Part shown: in pieces, positions 8,288-17,751 of the stretch
How positions within the stretch are numbered: position 1 is the stretch's first letter
How the letters are laid out: each line of letters starts with the position of its first letter
NCBI GenBank assembly: GCA_902496665.1
Contig: CABVBU010000003.1
Location: 78,503-142,502, forward strand
Length of the DNA stretch: 64,000 bases
DNA from: an uncultured Clostridium sp.
GTDB lineage: Bacteria > Bacillota > Clostridia > Lachnospirales > Lachnospiraceae
Reading direction: 5' to 3'
Made by a program: the position numbers and the translations under genes
Notes under the pieces: model-generated
The model's input: the letters and a program-made list of their open reading frames with translations, nothing else
The model's database searches: none
Told to the model about the DNA's origin: nothing

Positions 8288-9370
8288 GTGATAAGAATTT
8301 TACAAGTTGTAAATGACATGCATCGCGCTGGGTTGGAAACGATGCTGATGAATTATTATCGGAATATTGATCGTGAGAGAGTTCAGTTCGACTTTCTGAC
8401 GCACCGACCGGAGAAAAGCGATTATGATGATGAAATTGTTAGCCTTGGAGGTAAGGTTTACTATGCTCCGAGATTGTATCCACAGAATTACCCGGCATAT
8501 TTCAAATATATGAAGCAATTTTGGGCGGAGCATCCGGAGTACAAAATCGTTCATTCACATATTGACTCCATGAGCTATCTCCCTCTTCTGACAGCGAAGA
8601 AGGCAGGTGTACCTGTGAGAATTGCTCACAGTCATAACACCTCTATTGACAAGGATTTTAAGTATATTCTGAAGCAACTGTTCCGATATGGTATTAACTC
8701 TGTTGCTAACTATCACTTAGCGTGTGGATCGGAAGCGGGACGGTTTCTGTACAGAAATGATGATTTCAAGGTTATTCCGAACGCGGTTGATGCTGAGCAG
8801 TTCTATTTCAATGCAGATGTCAGGGCTGATAAGAGAAAAGAATTGGGCCTCACAGCTCAGTTTGTTATCGGACATGTTGGGCGTTTGTCTTATCAGAAAA
8901 ACCATGGGTTCCTGCTGAAAATTTTTGCTGAAATTGTCAAAAAAGAACAGAACGCGATTCTGCTGCTGGCAGGCACCGGCGAAAAGGAGCAGGAACTTAG
9001 AGCGTTGGTCGAGCAGCTTGCATTGAACAACCAGGTGGTGTTTCTTGGCAATAGGAGCGATGTCGCAGAGCTTTATCAGGCCATGGATGTTTTTGTGTTA
9101 CCATCCCACTTTGAAGGAATTCCAGTGGTGGGTGTTGAAGCTCAGTTCGCGGACTTGCCTTGTGTTTTTTCTGATAAGGTCCCCAGCGAAGTCGCATTCA
9201 GTGAGAAAGTATGTTTTCTTCCATTGAGTGATTCTCCGGAAGCGTGGGCTAATCGAATTATTGCGTGTAGAGGGCAGGAAAGAAGTTCTGACCGGAATGA
9301 AATTGTAAATAGCCATTATGATATCAAAACTGCGTACAAAATTTTGCAGGATTACTATCTTGCCTTTTGA
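8288..9370 (+). CDS. glycosyltransferase, GT-B fold (GT4/EpsF-like)
   Basis: A 360-residue glycosyltransferase starting with GTG at 8288 behind AAAGGAGAACGG. The N-terminal acceptor domain opens with ILQVVNDMHRAGLETMLMNY, typical of EpsF-like enzymes. The donor domain shows VIPNAVDAEQF, IGHVGRLSYQKNHGFLLKIF and LPSHFEGIPVVGVEAQ, with the EG...E donor motif. It probably adds one residue of the repeat unit, possibly using a UDP-uronate made by the two genes before it; the donor is inference. Confidence 0.88.
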   Translation: MIRILQVVNDMHRAGLETMLMNYYRNIDRERVQFDFLTHRPEKSDYDDEIVSLGGKVYYAPRLYPQNYPAYFKYMKQFWAEHPEYKIVHSHIDSMSYLPLLTAKKAGVPVRIAHSHNTSIDKDFKYILKQLFRYGINSVANYHLACGSEAGRFLYRNDDFKVIPNAVDAEQFYFNADVRADKRKELGLTAQFVIGHVGRLSYQKNHGFLLKIFAEIVKKEQNAILLLAGTGEKEQELRALVEQLALNNQVVFLGNRSDVAELYQAMDVFVLPSHFEGIPVVGVEAQFADLPCVFSDKVPSEVAFSEKVCFLPLSDSPEAWANRIIACRGQERSSDRNEIVNSHYDIKTAYKILQDYYLAF

Positions 9371-9404
9371 TTGGTATTTGCAATATTTTTCGTGGAGGGA
9401 ATAA

Positions 9405-10616
9405 ATGGGAGTTGTATTATTTGAGAATAAAAGTGATTGCTGCGCATGCGGGGCTTGCCTGAATGTCTGTTCCAAAAGTGCAATCTCAATGAAACCGGAC
9501 GCGGAGGGATTTTTGTATCCTGAAATCGATCCCAACAAGTGCGTGGAATGTGGCGTCTGCAAGAGAGTTTGCAAGTATAAAACATCAGACTTGAATGCTG
9601 TTGAAAGTACATACGCTGTGACAAATAGAGATGAGAAGCAAATTATGAAGGCTGCTTCCGGTGGCTTGTTCTCAGCAGCGGCTTCAGCTATCTTGTCGGA
9701 TGGTGGGTGTGTGTTTGGTGCGACATTAACATTTGATAGCGGTCACCCCGATACACACCACATCATGGTAGAGAATAAAGAGGATCTTTGGAAGCTGCAA
9801 GGATCGAAGTATGTGCAGAGTCGGATTGGCAGGACATATCAGCAGGCAAAGGAATGCCTGCAGCATGGGCGAACGGTTCTCTTTTCTGGTACACCGTGCC
9901 AGATAGCTGGCTTAAAAAGCTATTTGGGGAAAGTGTATGAGAACCTTTATACAATGGATCTCATTTGCCATGGCGTTCCCTCTGCCGAATTCTTTGATGG
10001 TTATATTCAAGAGCTGAATAAGAAATATCGTGGCAAAGTAACAGAGTATAAGTTCCGCGATAAAACAAAAGGTTGGGGGATGAATACTGCCTTTGAGATT
10101 GTTCGCGGGGATAAGAAGACGACGATTTTTAAAACTGCAAAAGTTCAGTCATATCTTTCGCTTTTCTATGATTGTAAAATATTTCGAGAAAACTGCTACA
10201 GCTGCCCGTATGCCGGCTCAAGCAGAGTTGGAGACGTGACAATTGGGGACTATTGGGGTATTGAAAACGAACATCCTGAGTTGGATCATGATCCTGACTT
10301 TGATAAAGAAAAAGGCATTTCTTGCCTTCTAATCAATTCCCCTAAGGGACAGGAATTATTCGAACTTATAGAAAATCAGATTCATTTTGTTCCGTCCCAG
10401 TTTGCAAAGGTTGCGAAGACCAATGGGCAGTTAAAGGCACCTTCAGTCATGCCAATGGAACGTAATAATATCTTGGACATTAATAGAAGAAACGGATATG
10501 AAGGTGTAGAGCGCTATTTCAGCAGGAAATATCGTTATCAGATTTTACTCTATACTGGATATGATTTGATTCCGCAAAAAGTGCGCAAGAGGTTGAAGAA
10601 AATTTTGAAGAGGTAA
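9405..10616 (+). CDS. ferredoxin / F420-hydrogenase beta-subunit-like protein of polysaccharide loci
   Basis: A 403-residue protein. The N-terminus has two 4Fe-4S clusters, CCACGACLNVC and CVECGVCKRVC. The rest matches the coenzyme F420 hydrogenase/dehydrogenase beta-subunit family: KAASGGLFSAAA, LFSGTPCQIAGLKSYL, DLICHGVPS and a late CPYAGSSRVGDVTIGDYWG. Proteins of this architecture are regularly found next to pyruvyltransferase-family genes in surface-polysaccharide loci of Clostridia and Bacteroidetes; here that gene begins two to five bases later. Its exact redox reaction in this setting is not established, so a joint function is inference. Confidence 0.85.
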   Translation: MGVVLFENKSDCCACGACLNVCSKSAISMKPDAEGFLYPEIDPNKCVECGVCKRVCKYKTSDLNAVESTYAVTNRDEKQIMKAASGGLFSAAASAILSDGGCVFGATLTFDSGHPDTHHIMVENKEDLWKLQGSKYVQSRIGRTYQQAKECLQHGRTVLFSGTPCQIAGLKSYLGKVYENLYTMDLICHGVPSAEFFDGYIQELNKKYRGKVTEYKFRDKTKGWGMNTAFEIVRGDKKTTIFKTAKVQSYLSLFYDCKIFRENCYSCPYAGSSRVGDVTIGDYWGIENEHPELDHDPDFDKEKGISCLLINSPKGQELFELIENQIHFVPSQFAKVAKTNGQLKAPSVMPMERNNILDINRRNGYEGVERYFSRKYRYQILLYTGYDLIPQKVRKRLKKILKR

Positions 10617-10620
10617 TTTG

Positions 10621-11745
10621 ATGGTTGTAAATGTGATAACAAGACATGCTCCGACGAATTATGGTTCTCTGTTACAGGCAATTGCAACACAAAGAGTGAT
10701 TATGAATCTGGGGCATGAGTGTCGAATAATAAATTATATTCCGAAATGCGAAACTGGCGTTAGGATGGCGATTACGCAGCTTGAACAAAAAACAAAGTGG
10801 AGACGCAATCCGATAAAAAAAGCGATATATCTAATGGTGGCGGAGCCTGAAACTTTGTTGATGGATAGAAAATTCTTGGCGATGAGAAAAAAATACCTGC
10901 TGATGGGACCCTGTTGTGCCACAACAGGGGAGCTTAAGAAATTGTATGCTGAGAAAAAGGACGAAGTTTTTCTTACCGGAAGCGATCAGGTGTGGGGACC
11001 TATCTCTACCGGACATTACGATCCAACTTATTTTCTTGATTTTGTCCCGAAAAGTTCACGCAAGCTTGCTTTTGCGGCCAGTTTTGGAAAAGCAATATTT
11101 GATGAACAAACACTCAAAGAATATAGAGTGCTTTTAAAAAAATATGACAGTTTGGCCGTTAGAGAGAACGTTGCGGTTGAACTCCTGAAAAAAATGGACA
11201 TTTCGGCAAAGCAGGTACTTGATCCTACTTTATTAATGGACGCTGATGCTTGGTCCGAATATGTCAAACCAATGAAGAAACCTGAAAAATATGTACTTGT
11301 TTATCAGATACATGCAAATTCGGATTTAGATCACTACGCAGTGAAGTTTGCTGAAAAAGCAGAGTTACCATTGCTCCGCGTTTCACCGTTGCTTCACCAA
11401 GCAAAACGTAGCGGAAAGTTTGTGTACTGCCCTGATATCAGCGGATTTTTGGATCTCGTAAAAAATGCTACCTATATGGTAACAGATTCATTTCATGGTA
11501 CAGCTTTTGCTATCAATTTCAATACACAGTTTGTCGAAGTGCTTCCGAATACAGGAACCAGCAACCGAAATCAGAGTATTTTAGAATTGACTGGACTGAC
11601 AGATAGAATTGTTCGAGATTTGAATGATTTTTCATATATCGATCAGGAGATTGATTTTAAGGAAGCGAATGAAAAGATTGGTACAAGTAGAATAGAATCC
11701 ATTCGGATTTTAGAGGAAATGCTGGCAGAGCAGATTGGAATTTGA
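10621..11745 (+). CDS. polysaccharide pyruvyl transferase family protein
   Basis: About 374 residues of the CsaB/WcaK-type pyruvyltransferase fold. Visible blocks are ITRHAPTNYGSLLQAIATQR at the N-terminus, FLTGSDQVWG, AFAASFGK, LAVRENVAVELLKKM, VLDPTLLMD and the C-terminal TDSFHGTAFAINF, the family's conserved histidine motif. Such proteins transfer pyruvate from phosphoenolpyruvate to sugars as ketals, although not all members do this. ATG at 10621 is chosen over the adjacent TTG. Its close coupling to the iron-sulfur gene suggests a paired function. A pyruvyl group would add negative charge to a polymer already likely to contain uronate. Confidence 0.88.
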   Translation: MVVNVITRHAPTNYGSLLQAIATQRVIMNLGHECRIINYIPKCETGVRMAITQLEQKTKWRRNPIKKAIYLMVAEPETLLMDRKFLAMRKKYLLMGPCCATTGELKKLYAEKKDEVFLTGSDQVWGPISTGHYDPTYFLDFVPKSSRKLAFAASFGKAIFDEQTLKEYRVLLKKYDSLAVRENVAVELLKKMDISAKQVLDPTLLMDADAWSEYVKPMKKPEKYVLVYQIHANSDLDHYAVKFAEKAELPLLRVSPLLHQAKRSGKFVYCPDISGFLDLVKNATYMVTDSFHGTAFAINFNTQFVEVLPNTGTSNRNQSILELTGLTDRIVRDLNDFSYIDQEIDFKEANEKIGTSRIESIRILEEMLAEQIGI

Positions 11746-11771
11746 CCGTAAGGATAGTGGAGGATGGACGA

Positions 11772-12818
11772 ATGAATATAGCTATTATATCTCACAGTGC
11801 CGGTGGTGGTGGAGCAGAACGTGTGGCTGTTAATTTAGCAAACCATTTATTGAACGAGAACGAGGTGTTTTTCTGTGCCGTACATTCAGATAGAAGGGAA
11901 TATTATTTGGATTCGAAAGTTCAATATGATTATATAGGAACAGAAAGAGGCGGATTTAGAGGGCAGCTATCTATTGCTATTAATCTGAGAAAATACATAA
12001 AGAAAAATAATATAGAAGTCATGATTTCTTTTATTTCTGTTGAGGGTATTTTCTTGATTGGCAATAAAAAACTTTTTAAAATATATTCCTTGCGGAATGA
12101 TCCGACAAAGTTCTTTAATAGTGGGCTTAAAAAGATCCTTAGAAATTTAGTGTATTGGGATGCGGATAAAATCGTATTTCAAACCCCAGATGCCAGAGAT
12201 TATTTTTGCCAAAAGATCCGTGAACATGGAGTCTTGATTCCCAACCCTGTGAAGAGCGGATTACCCTACTGGAATGAAGAAAACCACCGAAAAGAAGTTG
12301 TGGTTGCATGCCGTATTAACAAACAAAAGAACCTTTTTATGCTATTGGACGCATACCGTATTGTTTGGGAAAAGCGGCAGGACTATAAACTTTCGATTTA
12401 CGGAGAAGGGGAGCTGAAGGAAGCCCTAGTGAGGTACGCTGAGCAGTTGGGCATTTCGGAGGCGGTGAAATTTCACGGTTTCTCCAGTGAAATTCACAAA
12501 ATTATGGCCGAATCGGCTATTTATGTTTCTTCCTCTGACTATGAAGGTATTTCGAATTCCATGTTGGAAGCGTTGGCAATTGGAATTCCGGCGGTATGCA
12601 CGGATTGCCCGGTAGGTGGCGCTAGAATGTATATTCGTGACGGGGAAAATGGTTATTTGATTCCTGTAGGAGATGCGGATGTGATGGCTGATCGTATGCT
12701 CGCCTTAATGGAAGACAAAAAACTTGGAGAATCTTTTTCTAAAGAGTCTGTTAAAATTCGTGAAGAACTCACAGACGATAGAATCTTTGGTATGTGGAAA
12801 GCGTTGCTGGTTCGATAA
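11772..12818 (+). CDS. family 4 glycosyltransferase
   Basis: A roughly 348-residue GT4 enzyme. The ATG at 11772 follows GGAGG at a good distance and is preferred over an upstream in-frame GTG at 11742 inside the previous gene. The N-terminus is IISHSAGGGGAERVAVNLAN, the common GT4 opening. Later blocks are VVACRINKQKNLFMLLDAY and SSSDYEGISNSMLEALAIG with the donor-site glutamates, then GIPAVCTDCPVGGARMYI. This resembles transferases for galactose, GalNAc or related sugars, but the donor cannot be fixed. From here to about 17.1 kb the genes are notably AT-rich. Confidence 0.9.
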   Translation: MNIAIISHSAGGGGAERVAVNLANHLLNENEVFFCAVHSDRREYYLDSKVQYDYIGTERGGFRGQLSIAINLRKYIKKNNIEVMISFISVEGIFLIGNKKLFKIYSLRNDPTKFFNSGLKKILRNLVYWDADKIVFQTPDARDYFCQKIREHGVLIPNPVKSGLPYWNEENHRKEVVVACRINKQKNLFMLLDAYRIVWEKRQDYKLSIYGEGELKEALVRYAEQLGISEAVKFHGFSSEIHKIMAESAIYVSSSDYEGISNSMLEALAIGIPAVCTDCPVGGARMYIRDGENGYLIPVGDADVMADRMLALMEDKKLGESFSKESVKIREELTDDRIFGMWKALLVR

Positions 12819-12899
12819 GTTTCTCCGTAATTTGATTAAATGCGAGATCAAACTGGATTGTCTTTGTGAAATTTGAAGCAATCGGAAAAGGAGAATGGA

Positions 12900-14156
12900 A
12901 TGAAAATCAGAATTAACAAATCGGCGATTACACAATATTTATTGATATACCTCATGTTCATAATTCCTGGAAGTTGTTTGTTTGCAAAGTACTGGACAGG
13001 AACTATGAAGTATTATGTGTTACTTATAGTCTATGCTGCCTTGATTGCTTTTAAGAACAAATATCAATCTCGGTATTCGATTTGCTTTCTTTTATTATTG
13101 TTGTTCTTTACTGTATTTTCTAGATTTTTGGTTGGTGGTGTAGGACTTTCTGCGTGGTGTCAGTTTGCTGTGTGTATTCTTAGCACACAAATTGCTATTT
13201 GTTGTGATAGAGAAAATTTTTTAAATAGATGGATTCAAACTGTTGAATTTTTTGCAGCAATTAGTATTGGGTTTTGGGCCGTCTTTTGTATTGCACCGAA
13301 TTTAGTCAACCTTTGGCCGGCTCAATCTTATGATACTCAGGCACTGGGAACAGCAGGATGGGAAACATATTGGCATGGTAAAGGAGTACTTCTGTATAGC
13401 TACTTGGAAATTCATCCCACAAGAAATTGTGGCATTTTCACTGAACCAGGAGTCTATCAGATTGTTTTGAACATGGCATTGTTTGTGTTACTGTTTTGGA
13501 AAGATAAACTCTCTTTTGCAGCGGAAAGACGATATAGAAGATGCTTAAATATAATCTTAATAGGAATTATTACAGCTCAATCGACGACAGGTTATTTGGG
13601 ATTGGTTCTCATCTTGTTTTTCTTTTATTTTACTCATCAAGAATATGCGGTGAGCCGAGTTAAATTTTACTTAATGGGATTGGTTTTTATTGCTCTCGTT
13701 GTTTTATTTGTAGATTATGCAACAAGAGCAAATGATAGTATTTTGTATAAACAGATTATCGAAAAACTATTTGGATCTTCTGGTAGCGGTTTTGATGTAT
13801 CATCGGGGACAGGCCAGTATAGATTAGGAACCATGATGATTAGTCTTGCAACCGTTTTTCAGCATCCATTGGGAGTAGGATATGACGCGTTCTATGCAGC
13901 ACGAAATGCTTTTGGAAGTGGTTTAGTAGCAGCAAGTCTTTTAGCTTTTGCTGCTGTTTATGGGATTATCCCATGGTTGATAGTTCTTGGAATGATATTC
14001 ACGCCGGTGTTTAGATATCAAAGAAGAGCAGTTGCATTTTTGTATGTTTTGCTTTTTGTAAATACTACTTTGGCACAAACAGATTTGATATATCCGGCAT
14101 TTTTCATGATTCCAATGTATTTGGTAGCAACTAAGAATATGAGGAGGTGGCAATAA
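12900..14156 (+). CDS. wzy: Wzy-like repeat-unit polymerase
   Basis: A roughly 418-residue integral membrane protein with about ten to twelve hydrophobic segments and a large soluble loop in the second half. Wzy proteins are very divergent and usually recognised by topology and place. The loop region includes HPTRNCGIFTEPGVYQIVLN and a later VSSGTGQYRLGTMMIS, resembling the RX10G-type arginine motifs and the O-antigen ligase/polymerase family. The ATG at 12900 follows AAAGGAG; a TTG 27 bases upstream is not needed. With the flippase at 15692 it defines a Wzx/Wzy-dependent pathway that polymerises repeat units outside the membrane. Confidence 0.85.
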   Translation: MKIRINKSAITQYLLIYLMFIIPGSCLFAKYWTGTMKYYVLLIVYAALIAFKNKYQSRYSICFLLLLLFFTVFSRFLVGGVGLSAWCQFAVCILSTQIAICCDRENFLNRWIQTVEFFAAISIGFWAVFCIAPNLVNLWPAQSYDTQALGTAGWETYWHGKGVLLYSYLEIHPTRNCGIFTEPGVYQIVLNMALFVLLFWKDKLSFAAERRYRRCLNIILIGIITAQSTTGYLGLVLILFFFYFTHQEYAVSRVKFYLMGLVFIALVVLFVDYATRANDSILYKQIIEKLFGSSGSGFDVSSGTGQYRLGTMMISLATVFQHPLGVGYDAFYAARNAFGSGLVAASLLAFAAVYGIIPWLIVLGMIFTPVFRYQRRAVAFLYVLLFVNTTLAQTDLIYPAFFMIPMYLVATKNMRRWQ

Positions 14157-14159
14157 CCG

Positions 14160-15089
14160 ATGAAGAAAACTCTTATGATATGCTCTAACGAAAATGCGTA
14201 CTATTTTGATCATGTCCATATTCCGGGATTATCAATTAGAGGACTCTTTAAGAACCACGCTGAGTTCAATAATCCTGTACTCAAATTTCTCAGAAAAGCG
14301 AAATCGAGATGGACATGTTTCTTTTATCAGGATTGGTTCAAAAATATTGATTCATATGAAAAAATAATTGTATTAGATGTGGCTTATTCCTATGATTCTC
14401 AACTTCTACGAAATATTGCACAGAAAGCTACGAATTCTAAGTTGTATTTTTATTCTTGGAATATAGCAAAGGATGAATCAAAATTTGAAATTACTTATAA
14501 TGCGGTAAAGGATTCCGGATTTCAGTTTTATTCATACGATAGAGGAGAGTGCGAAAAGTATGGTTTGAAGTTCAATACAATCATGTATGATCGCACCTTG
14601 ACTTTGCAGACAGCTCATGAACAATATGATACTTTGTTCCTTGGATATTTAAAAGACAGGAAGGAAGATATTTTATCGTTATACGATATGTTTACTTCTG
14701 CAGGATTAACCCCAAGATTTGTTATTGTTAGTAAGGGAGAAAGAAAAGAAAAATTTCCATTTGAATATCGAGATGATTATGTAGGGTACTACGATTATTT
14801 AAAGATGGTCGGAACCAGTCGTGCCATATTAGATATTGCGCAACAGAAACAAGATGGATATTCGATGAGAGTGATGGAGGCAATCTTTTTTAATAAAAAA
14901 CTTGTTACAACGAATACTGCGGTTAAACAATCAGTATTTTATGACGAAAATAATATCTTCATTGTTGACTTAAAAACAACTACTGCAGATGAACTTCAAG
15001 CTTTCTTTGCAAAGCCTTTTAGAAACTACAGTGACGAAGTTCGAGAATATTATTCCATAGAAGCGTGGGTTGACCGCTTTACCGAGTAG
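14160..15089 (+). CDS. putative glycosyltransferase of surface polysaccharide synthesis
   Basis: A 309-residue soluble protein starting four bases after wzy. It resembles capsule-locus transferases of GT-B type that lack a standard EX7E motif. Visible blocks are VLDVAYSYDSQLLRNIAQ, LYFYSWNI, YSYDRGECEKYGLKFN, DTLFLGYLKDRKEDIL and VMEAIFFNKKLVTTN. The last looks like a donor-domain end in which a glutamate precedes the 'fix the nucleotide' helix. I recognise only the general type. The gene is AT-rich like its neighbours. Its position between polymerase and acetyltransferase fits a repeat-unit transferase; donor and acceptor are unknown. Confidence 0.7.
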   Translation: MKKTLMICSNENAYYFDHVHIPGLSIRGLFKNHAEFNNPVLKFLRKAKSRWTCFFYQDWFKNIDSYEKIIVLDVAYSYDSQLLRNIAQKATNSKLYFYSWNIAKDESKFEITYNAVKDSGFQFYSYDRGECEKYGLKFNTIMYDRTLTLQTAHEQYDTLFLGYLKDRKEDILSLYDMFTSAGLTPRFVIVSKGERKEKFPFEYRDDYVGYYDYLKMVGTSRAILDIAQQKQDGYSMRVMEAIFFNKKLVTTNTAVKQSVFYDENNIFIVDLKTTTADELQAFFAKPFRNYSDEVREYYSIEAWVDRFTE

Positions 15090-15108
15090 CTTTTGAAAGG
15101 AGAAGACT

Positions 15109-15690
15109 GTGTTTTCGGATATAAAGAAAAAAATTCGTAGAAAGATAGAATTATACAATTTTAAGCGAAATCATAGAGGTTTGTATGTCGATGGTTCTTT
15201 ACAGCTTCGGCTTCCCAAGTATATATCATGTGGTTCCAATATCGCGATAGGAGAGAATAGCAAACTCTTGTGCTGGGATTCTTACAATGGTAAGAAATTT
15301 GAGACTTCTCCCTCAATTATAATTGGATCTGGGGTACGTACAACGCGGAACCTGACGATTCAATGTGCCAATAGAGTTCAAATCGGTGATAATGTGCTGA
15401 TAGCGTCTGATGTTTTCATCATAGATTATAATCATGGAAATTCGCCACTTACAAAGAATTACCTAGATAATCCCTTAAATATTTCGGGGGGGGGCGTAAC
15501 AATTGAGAATGGGGTTTGGATTGGGAATAATGTTATTATTCTTCCAAATGTAACAATAGGGGAAAAAAGTATAGTGGGTGCTGGTTCTGTAGTAACGAAA
15601 AGTATTCCTGCATACTCAGTTGCAGTAGGGAACCCGGCTCATGTTATTAAGCATTTTGATTTTGAGGCTAATATATGGATAGAGGATTAG
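15109..15690 (+). CDS. hexapeptide-repeat acyltransferase with in-frame poly-G tract
   Basis: A 193-residue left-handed beta-helix acyltransferase, GTG start after AAAGGAG. Hexapeptide repeats run from IAIGENSKLLC to TIGEKSIVGAGSVVTKS, and the end VAVGNPAHVIKHF is the usual finish of O-acetyltransferases of the WbbJ/maltose acetyltransferase group. Codons for ISGGGVTIENGVWIGNN contain nine consecutive G (15486-15494). At this length the frame is intact, so the gene reads as 'on'. Loss or gain of one or two G would cut off about the last 65 residues, including the end of the active helix. Two further acyltransferase genes in this locus have G tracts but are out of frame. Confidence 0.88.
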   Translation: MFSDIKKKIRRKIELYNFKRNHRGLYVDGSLQLRLPKYISCGSNIAIGENSKLLCWDSYNGKKFETSPSIIIGSGVRTTRNLTIQCANRVQIGDNVLIASDVFIIDYNHGNSPLTKNYLDNPLNISGGGVTIENGVWIGNNVIILPNVTIGEKSIVGAGSVVTKSIPAYSVAVGNPAHVIKHFDFEANIWIED

Positions 15691-15691
15691 A

Positions 15692-17140
15692 ATGAACAAA
15701 ATATTAGATAAAATAAAGAATGTGCCCATCGGAGTAAAAGCGGCAGCAGTGTATACCTTGGCATCTGTTTTTTCAAAAGGGCTGGCAATTATCACAGTAC
15801 CAATTTTTACGAGAATCATGTCTACTTCTGAAATTGGTGTAGTTAATTTATATAATTCGTGGCATTCCATGTTGAATGCAGTAGTGACGCTTTCATTAAC
15901 GTCTGGAGGTTATTCTGCCGCATTAAAAGAGTTTGGAAAAGAGAGAGATCAATATCAGTCATCGGTATTATCATTAACGTCTTTTGTCGCGTTAATTGTT
16001 GCTTTGATTTATATAATATGTCCGTCTTTTTGGAATGGACTGACCGGTCTGTCAACAGATTTAATGGTCTTGATGCTGATTGGCTTTTTTGTAGCCCCAG
16101 CATATGATTTTTGGCTTGCAAGACAGCGGTACGAATATAAATATAAACTTGCGGGCAGTTTAACAGCTATTACAGCTCTTCTTGCATCGTTATGTGCTGT
16201 AATGATTGTGCTTCACATGAACGCTAAGGAACTGTCTGACGTGGCGAATGGACGACTCTATGCATCGAATATCGTATCTTATATTGTTTACGGGATTTTG
16301 TGGTTCATCATTATTTTTAGAGGGAAAACATTTTTCAATAAGGAATATTGGAAATTCTCCTTACAATTGAGCATTCCTTTGATTGGATATGCCTTAGCTG
16401 CACAGGTTCTTAGCGTATCGGATCGGATGATGATTAGCAGAATGGTGGATAATAGTGCAGTTGGAATTTATAGTACTTTGTATACCGTTAGTTCGATATC
16501 TTTACTGGTATGGAGTGCGATAAATGCTTCTTTTATACCATATCTGTATCAGAATATTGAGTCAGATAAGAATGAAATAAAGAAATATTCACTTTTGCTT
16601 ATGGGCGCTTATGCGATTGTGGCTGCATTATTAACATTCTTTGCTCCTGAAATTGTAAGAACATTAGCTACTGAGGAATATTATGAAGCGATTTATATTA
16701 TGCCACCTATTGCTGGCGGTGTCTTTCTGACATGCGTATCCAATATGTACTCGAATATTATGATTTACTATAAGAAGACTCAATATATTATGTATGCTTC
16801 GATAGCTGCGGCAGCTACCAATGTTGTTTTGAACTATTTTTGTATTGCGAAATTTGGTTATATGGCTGCGGCATATACTACTCTGGTTGCGTATATCGTA
16901 TTAGCTCTTGGAGAGGCTGTTTGTGCTCATGTGGTATGTAAAAAAGAGAGAGGTGCCAACTACGAGGTATACAATGATAAAGCGGTTGGACTGATGGCGG
17001 TTATGGCCATTCTACTATGCTTGAGCGGATTAATTTGGTATCAGTATGCTGTTTTAAGATATGGAATTATTATAGCTGGCTGTGCGGTTGGTGCCGTACT
17101 GGGATATAGAGTTATAAAAATGAGGAAGGTGAAGCAGTAA
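15692..17140 (+). CDS. wzx: Wzx-like polysaccharide flippase
   Basis: A 482-residue MOP-superfamily exporter with twelve to fourteen predicted membrane helices. The N-terminal VYTLASVFSKGLAIITVPIF and the following FTRIMSTSEIGVVNLYNSW are the typical start of Wzx/RfbX proteins. Later SDRMMISRMVDNSAVGIYST is the second conserved motif of the family. It should flip lipid-linked repeat units across the membrane for Wzy. The ATG lies two bases after the stop of the acyltransferase gene. The gene is AT-rich and probably belongs to the same acquired block. Confidence 0.92.
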   Translation: MNKILDKIKNVPIGVKAAAVYTLASVFSKGLAIITVPIFTRIMSTSEIGVVNLYNSWHSMLNAVVTLSLTSGGYSAALKEFGKERDQYQSSVLSLTSFVALIVALIYIICPSFWNGLTGLSTDLMVLMLIGFFVAPAYDFWLARQRYEYKYKLAGSLTAITALLASLCAVMIVLHMNAKELSDVANGRLYASNIVSYIVYGILWFIIIFRGKTFFNKEYWKFSLQLSIPLIGYALAAQVLSVSDRMMISRMVDNSAVGIYSTLYTVSSISLLVWSAINASFIPYLYQNIESDKNEIKKYSLLLMGAYAIVAALLTFFAPEIVRTLATEEYYEAIYIMPPIAGGVFLTCVSNMYSNIMIYYKKTQYIMYASIAAAATNVVLNYFCIAKFGYMAAAYTTLVAYIVLALGEAVCAHVVCKKERGANYEVYNDKAVGLMAVMAILLCLSGLIWYQYAVLRYGIIIAGCAVGAVLGYRVIKMRKVKQ

Positions 17141-17201
17141 AGTTATACAAGATTATAGGTGCTCTTGTTTTCCGGCATTCTTTTGTTACCGAAACAATTC
17201 A

Positions 17202-17751
17202 TTGCTGAAAGAGGATATGAAGCGCTACAGTGCTCCGTTTACTGGATACGAAAAGTTGATTTTTTTAATATCGAAACATAAACCTTTTAGGTCTGTGTTT
17301 TATTATCAAAATAAGAATACAAAATGGCGGTACATAGTAAAAGTTGTTTTTCCGCCACTTCAGACAGTGGAAATCGGAGAAATTATTGGGGGGGTTATAC
17401 ATCCCGCACTCTATAGCAGTGATATCCCCTTACAAGGCCGGTAAGAATTTGTCAGTGCTGCCGGGAGTTGTTATTGGTAAAAACGGGGAAGGTGACAGAA
17501 GTAAAACCAATCCTACGATTTTAGATAATGTTACCATTGGCGCAGGGAGTGTTGTGGCAAAGGATGTTTCATCGAATACAATTGTTGCTGGAAATTCTGC
17601 TCAAGTAATAAAAAATATAATTTTGACAAAGAGATTTGGAAAAAAAGAAGGAGGACTAAAAAGTGAAAGGTATCGTATTAGCCGGGGGCGCAGGTACACG
17701 TTTGTATCCCCTCACTATGGTCACATCGAAACAATTGCTTCCTGTTTATGA
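17202..17751 (+). pseudogene. serine-acetyltransferase-like gene, frameshifted at a G7 tract
   Basis: The first frame reads KEDMKRYSAPFTGYEKLIFL through YYQNKNTKWRYIV to VEIGEIIGG, the N-terminal part of capsule-locus serine acetyltransferase-like proteins, and stops at 17444. The hexapeptide part continues in the neighbouring frame: GLYIPHSIAVISP, LSVLPGVVIGKN, DNVTIGAGSVVAKDV, IVAGNSAQVIKNI. The frames meet at seven G (17388-17394). Six or nine G would restore one reading frame, so the gene appears switched off. The start is uncertain: TTG at 17202 or ATG at 17217, neither with a good ribosome site. In the second frame the stop falls inside rmlA, so the 3' end may also be damaged. Confidence 0.75.

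Noticed and set aside
7072..8319. Open frame of 415 codons on the minus strand
   Set aside because: It lies fully opposite ugd, has no domain-like sequence and arises from the codon pattern of the real gene.
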